Below, in pieces: positions 1 through 5,920 of a stretch of DNA of 5,920 nt. The notes under the pieces were generated by a model. The model saw only the letters and a list, made by a program, of their open reading frames with translations, did no database searches and was not told the DNA's origin. The position numbers and the translations under genes were made by a program. The DNA comes from JABHVE01 sp047517625 (GTDB lineage: Bacteria > Pseudomonadota > Alphaproteobacteria > UBA2966 > CAIVPW01): the NCBI GenBank assembly GCA_047517625.1, contig JAKZSO010000084.1:1-5920 (forward strand). Reading direction: 5' to 3'. Within the stretch, counting starts at the first letter, position 1. Each line of letters begins with the position of its first letter.

Positions 1-1013
<1,013 letters not shown>

Positions 1014-1301
1014 TTATTCAACTACCTTGGGCACGGTGAAGAAACCGGCGGCGCTGGCCGGGGCATTGGCAAGGATGTCGTCCGCCTTGCCGCCATCGGT
1101 GATGGCATCTGGCCGCTGGCGCAGGCTGGCCTCGACGACGCTGGACATGGGGGTAACGCCCTCGGTGTCGACTTCGGCCAATTGTTCGATCCAGGTGAGG
1201 ATTTTCGAGAGCTCCGTGGCCAGTCCCGCCAGGCGGTCGTCGACCACACGGAGGCGCGCAAGCGATGCGATTTTGGCGACGGTGGCCTTATCCAGCGCCA
1301 T
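1014..1301 (-). CDS. gatC: Glutamyl-tRNA(Gln) amidotransferase subunit C
   Basis: A 95-residue protein, the usual GatC length. GatC is the small subunit that wraps around GatA and stabilises its contact with GatB; it has no catalytic site. Recognition rests on the N-terminus MALDKATVAKIASLARLRV, the helix ELSKILTWIEQLAEVDTEGV followed by PM, and the C-terminal FFTVPKVVE. All three are typical of proteobacterial GatC. I chose the ATG at 1301-1299 because a clear Shine-Dalgarno (GGAAAGG, 1314-1308) sits six bases upstream and the protein then begins as the family does. The frame can be extended to a TTG at 1337, but that adds 12 unconserved residues. The stop TAA (1016-1014) is immediately followed by the gatA GTG. 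Its promoter should lie in the 73-base divergent spacer shared with ruvX. Confidence 0.95.
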   Translation of the reverse strand: MALDKATVAKIASLARLRVVDDRLAGLATELSKILTWIEQLAEVDTEGVTPMSSVVEASLRQRPDAITDGGKADDILANAPASAAGFFTVPKVVE

Positions 1302-1374
1302 ATGGCACCTTTCCGATCTCTCCCGGGTCGGGCGCAACGCCGCTGCCCGAGCGTGGGGTCAAGTATCAGCCGCC
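1302..1374. promoter_or_regulatory. Divergent gatC / ruvX intergenic spacer
   Basis: This 73-base gap must hold the 5' signals for gatC-gatA (leftward) and most likely the promoter of the ruvX-pyrB-pyrC run (rightward). It carries the gatC Shine-Dalgarno (1308-1314). It also has a six-base dyad, TCGGGC (1328-1333) and GCCCGA (1345-1350), with an 11-base loop, which could be an operator or a leader hairpin. On the minus strand a TTGACC (1362-1357) resembles a -35 box, but no convincing -10 lies 16-18 bases on. No good ribosome-binding site precedes ruvX; the nearest purine run is about 15 bases upstream. The promoter role is inferred from gene orientation, not from recognisable boxes. Confidence 0.45.
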
Positions 1375-1869
1375 ATGATTGTCCGCAACCCCGCCGAACT
1401 TGCAAAGGCTCTGGCCCCGGGCCAGCGCCTGTTGGGCCTCGATCTGGGGACCAAATCGATCGGCCTGGCGACATCGGACCCGGGGCTAGTGATCGCCACG
1501 CCGTTGAAGACACTGCGCCGGGGCAAATTCACCGCTGCCGCCGCGAATTTGGCCGAAATCATCGCCACACAGAACATCGGCGGGCTGGTCATCGGCTACC
1601 CTCTCAACATGGATGGCACCGAGGGCCCCGCCGCCCAATCGGCACGGCAATTCGCCGCCAATCTGGAAAAGTCCGGGGTCGCTCTGGCCGCCCTGCTGTG
1701 GGACGAGCGCCTTTCAACCGTTGCGGTGACTCGCACGCTGCTGGAGGCCGATGCGTCTCGCAAACGCCGAGGCGAAGTGGTGGACAAACTCGCCGCCGCC
1801 TACATTTTGCAAGGCGTTCTGGACGCCCATTCCAGTTCCCTTGCGGGGGAGCCAAAAGGGGGCGTATAA
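1375..1869 (+). CDS. ruvX: RuvX/YqgF RNase H-fold nuclease (Holliday-junction-resolvase-like; pre-16S rRNA maturation)
   Basis: A 164-residue YqgF-family protein with an RNase H-like fold. The family is implicated in 5'-end maturation of 16S rRNA and was originally proposed as an alternative Holliday junction resolvase. Visible motifs are LLGLDLGTKSIGLATSD with acidic Asp23, GGLVIGYPLNMDGTEGP (residues 69-85), WDERLST (109-115, Asp110 and Glu111), and RGEVVDKLAAAYILQ with Asp137 near the end. These are the conserved acidic residues of the active site. I chose the ATG at 1375 because the conserved PAELAKALAPGQRLLGLD stretch begins right after it; the open frame upstream is antisense to gatC/gatA and not conserved. 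No strong Shine-Dalgarno is visible, so translation may be leaderless or weakly initiated. It is the first gene of the rightward run; pyrB follows after 10 bases. Confidence 0.93.
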   Translation: MIVRNPAELAKALAPGQRLLGLDLGTKSIGLATSDPGLVIATPLKTLRRGKFTAAAANLAEIIATQNIGGLVIGYPLNMDGTEGPAAQSARQFAANLEKSGVALAALLWDERLSTVAVTRTLLEADASRKRRGEVVDKLAAAYILQGVLDAHSSSLAGEPKGGV

Positions 1870-1879
1870 CCCACCTTTA

Positions 1880-2851
1880 ATGCGTGCGTCTTCGCCCTCC
1901 CCCGCTGCGGTGGATCAATTCCCGCACCGGCATCTGTTGGGGATTGAGGGCCTTACCGAGAACCAGATCACCTACCTGCTGGAGCGGGCCGACAGCTATG
2001 TCGCTCAGAATCGCAAGGTCGACAAAAGGTTGGCGCTGTTGCGCGGGCGCACCCAGATCAACTTGTTCTACGAGGCCTCCACCCGCACCCGCACGTCGTT
2101 CGAGCTGGCGGGAAAGCGCCTGGGCGCCGACGTCATCAACATGTCAGTCGAAGGATCGTCGATCAAGAAGGGCGAGACCCTGATCGACACCGCCATGACC
2201 CTGAACGCCATGCGCCCGGATGTGCTGGTGGTGCGCCACCCGGATTCCGGCGCGGTGGCTCTGCTGGCGCAAAAAGTCAGCTGCGCGGTGATCAATGCCG
2301 GCGACGGCAGCCACGAACACCCCACCCAGGCTCTGCTGGATGCCCTCACAATCTTGCGCCGCAAGGGCCGTTTGGGCGGCCTGGTGGTGGCCATTTGCGG
2401 CGATATTTTGCACAGCCGGGTTGCGCGCTCGAATATCCAATTGCTGGGGATCATGGGCGCCCAAGTGCGGGTCGTCGCACCCCCGACCCTGTTGCCGCCC
2501 CAGGCTGATCGCTTGGGCGTGCAGGTCCATCACGACATGCGCGAAGGCCTGGCCGGGTGTGACATCGTCATGATGCTGCGGCTGCAATCCGAGCGCATGC
2601 ACGGCGCTTTCGTGCCGTCTGTGCGGGAATACTTCCGCTTCTATGGCCTCGATGCCGAAAAGCTGGCGGCGGCCAAGCCGGACGCGCTGGTCCTCCATCC
2701 CGGGCCGATGAACCGCGGCGTCGAGATCGACACAGAATTGGCCGACGACATCGACCGCAGCGCCATCGCCGAACAAGTGGAAATGGGCGTCGCCGTGCGC
2801 ATGGCCTGCCTGGAAACCCTCACCGGGCATTTATCCAGCGTGCCCGAATGA
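1880..2851 (+). CDS. pyrB: Aspartate carbamoyltransferase catalytic chain
   Basis: The 323-residue catalytic subunit of aspartate transcarbamoylase, which joins carbamoyl phosphate and L-aspartate to give N-carbamoyl-L-aspartate, the committed step of pyrimidine synthesis. The carbamoyl-phosphate loop STRTR is at 67-71. The lysine loop SSIKKGET is at 93-100, with Lys97 as the likely counterpart of E. coli Lys84, contributed by the neighbouring subunit. RHPDSG is at 119-124, HPTQALLDA at 147-155 and HPGPMNRGVEI at 273-283. The last motif is the form used by ATCases that do not pair with PyrI. No pyrI is present; instead a dihydroorotase-like gene overlaps by four bases (ATGA), as in class A ATCases where PyrB assembles with a DHOase-type protein. 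The ATG at 1880 lies 10 bases after ruvX and lacks a strong ribosome-binding site, suggesting coupling. All key residues are intact. Confidence 0.97.
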   Translation: MRASSPSPAAVDQFPHRHLLGIEGLTENQITYLLERADSYVAQNRKVDKRLALLRGRTQINLFYEASTRTRTSFELAGKRLGADVINMSVEGSSIKKGETLIDTAMTLNAMRPDVLVVRHPDSGAVALLAQKVSCAVINAGDGSHEHPTQALLDALTILRRKGRLGGLVVAICGDILHSRVARSNIQLLGIMGAQVRVVAPPTLLPPQADRLGVQVHHDMREGLAGCDIVMMLRLQSERMHGAFVPSVREYFRFYGLDAEKLAAAKPDALVLHPGPMNRGVEIDTELADDIDRSAIAEQVEMGVAVRMACLETLTGHLSSVPE

Positions 2852-4143
2852 CCAAGGTCACGGCATTCATCAACGCCCGGGTCCTGGACCCAGCCAGCGG
2901 TTTGGATGCCAGCGGCGGCGTCATCGTCGAGGACGCCGTCATCGCCGAAGTCGGCGCGAAGGTCACCGCCCCCAAATCAGCGGAGGTCATCGACTGTAGC
3001 GGCCAATGTCTGGCGCCTGGGCTGATCGACATGCGGGCGTTCGTGGGTGAGCCCGGCTTCGATCACAAGGAAACCTTTGCCAGCGCCGGGGCGGCTGCTG
3101 CGGCGGGCGGCGTCACCACCTTAATAAGTCAGCCCCAAACCAATCCCATCGTCGACGAGCCCGCTGTTGCCGGCTTCATCGCCCGGCGCGCAAGGGATAC
3201 TTCCGCGGTCAACGTCAAAACCATGGCGGCCATCACCAAGGGCCTGGGCGGCAAGGAAATGACAGAAATGGGCCTGTTGGCGGAAGCCGGCGCCGTGGCC
3301 TTCACCGACGGCGACCGCGGCGTCGCCGACGCCCAGGTCATGCGCAGGGCACTGGCATACGCGGCAAATTGGGATTTTCTGATCGTTCAGTACCCTGAAG
3401 ACCCGAGCCTCGCCGGCGACGGCTGCATGAACGAAGGCGAACTTTCCAGCCGCCTGGGGTTGGTTGGCATCCCGGTAGCAGCCGAGGTGGTGATGGTCGA
3501 GCGCGACTTGCGGCTGGCGGAATTGACCGGCGCCCGCTACCACGCCGCGTGCGTTTCGACCGAAGCGGCGGTGGCGGCGATTCGCGCCGCCAAAGCTAAA
3601 GGCACCCGCACCACGTGCGGTGTCGCCGCCCATCACTTCGCCCTGAATGAAACCGAGATCGGCGAATACCGCACCTTTGCCAAAACCGCCCCGCCCCTGC
3701 GCTCGGAACCAGACCGGGCCGCCATGGTCGAGGGGCTTGCCGACGGCGCCATCGACGTGATCGTTTCCGACCATGCGCCCCAGGATCAGGAAACCAAGCG
3801 CCGGCCCTTTGCCGCCGCCGAGCCCGGCATCGCCGGGCTACAAACCATGTTGCCGCTGGCCTTGGGCCTAGTGCATGGGGGCCATGTTGGGTTGCTCGAC
3901 TTGCTGGCAAAAGTGACCATCAATCCGGCGCGGTTGCTGGGCTTGGACGGCGGCACGCTTAGCCCCGGTGCCCCGGCGGACTTGGTCTTGATCGATTTGG
4001 AGGTGCCCTGGCGCCTCAGCGAGCGAGGCCTGAAATCAAAATCGCAGAACACGCCCTTTGATGGCCGCCCGGTCCAGGGCCGGGCAATCCGCACCATCGT
4101 CGGCGGTGAAACGGTGTTCGCCCTGACAACCGAGCCAGCCTGA
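2848..4143 (+). CDS. pyrC: Dihydroorotase-family protein, predicted catalytically inactive (PyrC'-like partner of PyrB)
   Basis: A 431-residue class I dihydroorotase-family protein. Fold signatures are clear: CLAPGLIDM before the first barrel strand, EPGFDHKET (68-76), AAGGVTTL, SDHAPQD (307-313), GAPADLVLIDL and the C-terminal NTPFDGRPVQGR. Most catalytic residues are gone, however. The HxHLR metal and substrate motif reads R63-A-F65-V-G67. The histidine usually found in the HAED-type motif is Tyr182 (VQYPED), the one in the HVST motif is Cys235 (AACVST), and the asparagine of the NPPLR motif is Ala281 (TAPPLR). Asp154 (AFTDG) and Asp308 remain. In Pseudomonas a similarly degenerate PyrC' is needed to assemble class A ATCase, and my recollection is that pyrB-linked copies in other alphaproteobacteria carry a similar MRxFVGEPG motif. 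I infer a structural role with PyrB; a working dihydroorotase must then be encoded elsewhere. The start ATG overlaps the pyrB stop, implying coupled translation. Confidence 0.9.
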   Translation: MTKVTAFINARVLDPASGLDASGGVIVEDAVIAEVGAKVTAPKSAEVIDCSGQCLAPGLIDMRAFVGEPGFDHKETFASAGAAAAAGGVTTLISQPQTNPIVDEPAVAGFIARRARDTSAVNVKTMAAITKGLGGKEMTEMGLLAEAGAVAFTDGDRGVADAQVMRRALAYAANWDFLIVQYPEDPSLAGDGCMNEGELSSRLGLVGIPVAAEVVMVERDLRLAELTGARYHAACVSTEAAVAAIRAAKAKGTRTTCGVAAHHFALNETEIGEYRTFAKTAPPLRSEPDRAAMVEGLADGAIDVIVSDHAPQDQETKRRPFAAAEPGIAGLQTMLPLALGLVHGGHVGLLDLLAKVTINPARLLGLDGGTLSPGAPADLVLIDLEVPWRLSERGLKSKSQNTPFDGRPVQGRAIRTIVGGETVFALTTEPA

Positions 4144-4163
4144 TCGGCGAACTTGGTCCATCC

Positions 4164-4907
4164 GTGACTTCCGGATTGGCGGTTCTATTCGGCTACCTGC
4201 TTGGGTCGATCCCGTTCGGCGTGATCTTGACGCGGCTTGCTGGGCACGGTGACATTCGCGACCTTGGCTCCGGCAACATCGGCGCCACCAACGTCCTGCG
4301 AACCGGGTCAAAACCCTTGGCTCTCGCGGTGCTTTTGTTAGACGCGGCCAAGGGCGCCGGAGCGGTTCTGACCGTTTTTTGGTGGGCCGGGTGGGAACCC
4401 GCCATGCTTGCGGGCGTTGCGGCACTGACCGGCCACTTGTTTCCCATTTGGCTGCGCCTGGGCAATACCCGGGACTTGACCCGGGCGAGCGCTGTCCTCG
4501 GAATTGTATCGGTCGGCTTCGCACTCATGATTGTCGCCCCGGATCTTCAGTGGGCCGGTGCGGTAATCCTTGCGCTGGCGGCCCTGGGGGCTTGGGGCGG
4601 TAAGGGCTTTGCCACCGGGCTTGCGGTCCTGGCGGCCTTGGTGTGGCCCTTAGGGCTAGTGGCGGGCCTGGTCTGGCTGGCCACGGCTGTTGTCTCCAGA
4701 CGCTCGTCCGTTGCCGCACTGACCGCTTTGTTGGCCGCTTCGGGCTACGCCTTTTTGTTCGAACCCTGGTCGGCCGGGTTCAGCGCCCTGGTGACAGCAC
4801 TGGTGTTCGTTCGTCACAGGGAAAACCTCGGCCGGCTCAGGCGCGGGACCGAACCCCGATTCGGCGACTCCCCGGCGGAATCAGCGAACACGCGAGAAAA
4901 TCAGTAA
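4164..4907 (+). CDS. plsY: Acyl-phosphate:glycerol-3-phosphate acyltransferase with an unusual internal insertion
   Basis: PlsY is an integral inner-membrane enzyme that transfers an acyl group from acyl phosphate to glycerol-3-phosphate, giving lysophosphatidic acid, the first step of phospholipid synthesis. Family motifs are GYLLGSIPFGVILTRL (10-25), GSGNIGATNVLRTG (35-48), GHLFPIWL (90-97), GGKGFATGL (145-153) and HRENLGRLRRGTEP (218-231). The protein is 247 residues long, against roughly 195-215 for the family. The excess lies between GHLFPIWL and GGKG, normally separated by only two or three residues; here about 45 mostly hydrophobic residues (about 100-144) intervene. The frame is open and both flanks are canonical, so a simple frameshift does not explain it. 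The GTG at 4164 is the start that fits the family N-terminus; no clear Shine-Dalgarno precedes it. It lies 20 bases after pyrC, and its place before dprA matches alphaproteobacterial gene order. Confidence 0.93.
   Translation: MTSGLAVLFGYLLGSIPFGVILTRLAGHGDIRDLGSGNIGATNVLRTGSKPLALAVLLLDAAKGAGAVLTVFWWAGWEPAMLAGVAALTGHLFPIWLRLGNTRDLTRASAVLGIVSVGFALMIVAPDLQWAGAVILALAALGAWGGKGFATGLAVLAALVWPLGLVAGLVWLATAVVSRRSSVAALTALLAASGYAFLFEPWSAGFSALVTALVFVRHRENLGRLRRGTEPRFGDSPAESANTRENQ
4461..4595 (+). other. In-frame insertion within plsY, about 45 codons
   Basis: These codons (residues about 100-144 of PlsY) separate GHLFPIWL from GGKG, which are nearly adjacent in ordinary PlsY. The stretch begins with a polar part (GNTRDLTRAS), then two hydrophobic runs, roughly AVLGIVSVGFALMIVA (110-125) and WAGAVILALAALGAW (130-144). 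They could form a pair of short membrane helices, which would keep GGKG on the same membrane side. Near its start lie two copies of ACCCGGG (4467-4473 and 4479-4485), five bases apart. Composition resembles the rest of the gene. Boundaries are judged by eye from remembered family motifs. Confidence 0.6.
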
Positions 4908-4965
4908 TTTTGGCCTTTCGGCCGCTTTGTTCGCGACACACTTGACGTGAGCCTCCCGCCGCCGC

Positions 4966-4969
4966 AAGG
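4966..4969 (+). promoter_or_regulatory. Ribosome-binding site that fixes the dprA start
   Basis: AAGG lies six bases before the ATG at 4976, so it supports that start over the TTG at 4970, which directly follows the AAGG and is too close to be used with it. Confidence 0.6.
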
Positions 4970-4975
4970 TTGGCG

Positions 4976-5917
4976 ATGGGCGACTCTCTGACTCTCAACG
5001 ATAGCGAGAAGCTAGACTGGCTGCGGCTCAGCCGATCAGAGAATATTGGCCCCATCACCTTTTTTCAGTTGATCCGCCGGTTCGGCGCGGCGGCCGCGGC
5101 ATTGGATGCGGTACCGGATCTTGCCCGCCGGGGCGGGCGAAAACGCCCGATCAAACTCTGCGACCCGGCCACAGCCGAAGCGGAAGCGGCGGCAATCGAA
5201 AAGGCTGGTGCCCGTTTGGTGGCGGCGTGCGAGCCGGAATACCCCAAGGCCCTGGCCGCAATCGCCGATCCCCCGCCCGCGCTCACGGTTCTGGGCCGGC
5301 CGGAAATGCTCGCAAGCCAGGACCCCACCGTTGGCATTGTCGGCGCTCGAAATGCCTCGGGCGCCGGGCGCCGAATCGCCCAGGGCATCGCGACTGATTT
5401 GGGGACGCGAGGCATCATTGTGGCGTCCGGCCTTGCCCGGGGGATTGATACCGCGGCCCACAACGGCGCGCTAAAAACCGGAACGGTCGCCGTGGTGGCG
5501 GGGGGCGTCGATGTCTATTACCCGCCGGAAAACGAGGACTTGCAGAACGCCATTGCCGCCGAAGGGGCTGTGATCAGCGAGCAGCCGATGGGTACTGAGC
5601 CCCAGGCGAGGCATTTTCCCCGGCGCAACCGAATGATCTCCGGGCTTTCCCTTGGCGTTTTGATCGTGGAAGCCGCATCGCGATCAGGCAGTCTAATCAC
5701 AGCCCGCACGGCCCTGGAACAAGGCCGGGAAGTGTTCGCGGTGCCAGGTTCCCACCTGGACCCCCGGGCCCAGGGCACTAGGGTCCGGACTCATTACAGC
5801 CACCAGATGACGGCGGCGGCAAGGGCGATTGCGGCGATGAAGTTTTTGATGTTGCGGTCGAAGCGGGTGGCTATACGTGAGTCGGACCCGATTTCCTTGG
5901 ACACAGAATTGGCTTAA
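4976..5917 (+). CDS. dprA: DNA-processing protein DprA, 3' end disrupted by an IS fragment
   Basis: DprA (Smf) binds incoming single-stranded DNA in the cytoplasm and loads RecA during natural transformation. The N-terminal helical region (about 1-80, LSRSENIGPITFFQLIRRFG) and Rossmann-type core are canonical: GIVGARNASGAGRR (120-133), SGLARGIDTAAHNGAL (151-166), VAGGVDVYYPPENEDL (174-189), SEQPMGTEP (201-209), HFPRRNRMISGLS (213-225), VEAASRSGSLITARTALEQG (231-250) and FAVPGSHLDPRAQGT (254-268). After Thr268 (codon 5777-5779) homology stops where the protein should continue about as N-x-L-I-R-x-G-A. The next 45 codons are antisense to an IS5-type transposase end plus flanking sequence, ending at TAA 5915-5917. 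The last part of the core and any C-terminal winged-helix domain are missing; alphaproteobacterial DprA is normally about 360-400 aa, this ORF 313. It is probably non-functional. The ATG at 4976 has AAGG six bases upstream and is preferred to the TTG at 4970. Confidence 0.92.
   Translation: MGDSLTLNDSEKLDWLRLSRSENIGPITFFQLIRRFGAAAAALDAVPDLARRGGRKRPIKLCDPATAEAEAAAIEKAGARLVAACEPEYPKALAAIADPPPALTVLGRPEMLASQDPTVGIVGARNASGAGRRIAQGIATDLGTRGIIVASGLARGIDTAAHNGALKTGTVAVVAGGVDVYYPPENEDLQNAIAAEGAVISEQPMGTEPQARHFPRRNRMISGLSLGVLIVEAASRSGSLITARTALEQGREVFAVPGSHLDPRAQGTRVRTHYSHQMTAAARAIAAMKFLMLRSKRVAIRESDPISLDTELA
5781..5793 (+). repeat. Left terminal inverted repeat
   Basis: GGGTCCGGACTCA abuts the point where the DprA coding sequence loses homology. 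It pairs with 5878-5889 (12 of 13 positions, one G missing). It lies just outside the transposase stop codon (5794-5796 on the minus strand). Confidence 0.6.
5794..5913 (-). pseudogene. IS5-family transposase C-terminal fragment
   Basis: The minus strand reads RIATRFDRNIKNF, then IAA and IALAAAVIWWL, followed by TAA (5796-5794). The RRIATRxD segment and the hydrophobic ending in VIWWL are characteristic of the C-terminus of IS5-family DDE transposases, where RIATR lies a few residues beyond the catalytic glutamate. Only about 27 such codons (5877-5797) are recognisable. The frame stays open for 12 more codons (ANSVSKEIGSDS) that include the inverted repeat, then meets a stop at 5914-5916. A GTG at 5904-5902 could start a 36-codon peptide, but no catalytic residue would be included. 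This is a dead remnant, unless upstream sequence outside the window rescues it by frameshift, which the in-frame stop makes unlikely. Confidence 0.75.
5878..5889 (-). repeat. Right inverted repeat, inner or terminal
   Basis: Read on the minus strand this is GGGTCCGACTCA, matching the left repeat except for one missing G. It directly precedes the codons for RIATRF of the transposase fragment, so if it is the true end, the rest of the transposase gene has been deleted. Confidence 0.55.
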
Positions 5918-5920
5918 TCG

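Larger units (their letters stand above)
5781..5889. mobile_element. IS5-family insertion sequence remnant or MITE-like deletion derivative
   Basis: Homology to DprA ends at 5779. From 5781 the sequence starts with GGGTCCGGACTCA (5781-5793), and its near-perfect inverse TGAGTCGGACCC (5878-5889) lies about 85 bases on, differing by one missing G. Between them, on the minus strand, is the C-terminal end of an IS5-family transposase with its stop codon next to the left repeat, as expected at the 3' end of such an element. The left junction follows CTA, in keeping with the TA-containing targets of many IS5 members, but no matching TA appears right of 5889 (GATT follows). The right boundary is therefore uncertain: the element may be a 109-base internally deleted copy, or may continue past the window. 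Confidence 0.7.

Noticed and set aside
1302..1337. Upstream TTG start for gatC adding 12 residues
   Set aside because: The ATG at 1301 has a strong Shine-Dalgarno and yields the conserved GatC N-terminus.
2144..3774. Long minus-strand open frames opposite pyrB and pyrC
   Set aside because: They are shadows of high-GC codon usage with no recognisable motifs, lying opposite well-supported genes.
4441..4610. Frameshift as the explanation of the long PlsY gap between GHLFPIWL and GGKG
   Set aside because: Both motifs are in the same open frame, and the +1 frame protein in this stretch does not resemble PlsY, so an in-frame insertion is the simpler reading.
4912..4923. GGCC-TTTC-GGCC hairpin after plsY as a terminator
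   Set aside because: The stem is only four bases and is not followed by a clear T-run, so it is weak as an intrinsic terminator.
4941..4946. TTGACG before dprA as a -35 promoter box
   Set aside because: No AT-rich -10 lies at the proper distance; the following sequence is GC-rich.
5890..5920. Possible resumption of dprA after the IS fragment (GGC TTA ATC G could encode G-L-I-R as in the expected GTNxLIR)
   Set aside because: Only ten bases fit, the joint lacks a clean target duplication, and the window ends before further residues can be read. Too short to claim.

Overview
The window is GC-rich, densely coding bacterial DNA. The gene order gatA-gatC (minus strand), then ruvX-pyrB-pyrC-plsY-dprA (plus strand), fits an alphaproteobacterium. 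The best guess is Rhodospirillales or a relative, based on remembered synteny and on the alphaproteobacterial look of GatC, RuvX and the degenerate PyrC. This placement is inference; no database search was possible.

Layout. Positions 1-1301 hold gatA (its 3' end runs off the left edge) and gatC, read leftward as a two-gene unit for the GatCAB amidotransferase, which makes Gln-tRNA(Gln). A 73-base divergent spacer (1302-1374) separates them from a tightly packed rightward run. That run holds ruvX (16S rRNA processing / YqgF), pyrB (aspartate carbamoyltransferase), a dihydroorotase-family gene overlapping pyrB by four bases, plsY (acyl-phosphate:glycerol-3-phosphate acyltransferase) and dprA. 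Spacings are 10 bases, -4, 20 and 68, consistent with one or two transcripts. The longest gene-free stretch is the 73-base spacer.

What stands out. (1) The protein overlapping pyrB lacks nearly all dihydroorotase metal ligands and is probably a structural partner of PyrB rather than an enzyme. (2) PlsY carries about 45 extra, largely hydrophobic residues exactly between its 'GHxFPxWL' segment and its 'GGKG' motif. This may add a pair of membrane helices. (3) dprA is canonical up to Thr268, then runs into a fragment of an IS5-family insertion sequence. The element encodes a recognisable transposase C-terminus on the opposite strand, bounded by a pair of near-identical 12-13 base inverted repeats about 109 bases apart. 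DprA therefore loses the end of its Rossmann domain and any winged-helix tail, and gains a 45-residue tail of foreign origin. No wholly new system was found; the rest is core housekeeping.
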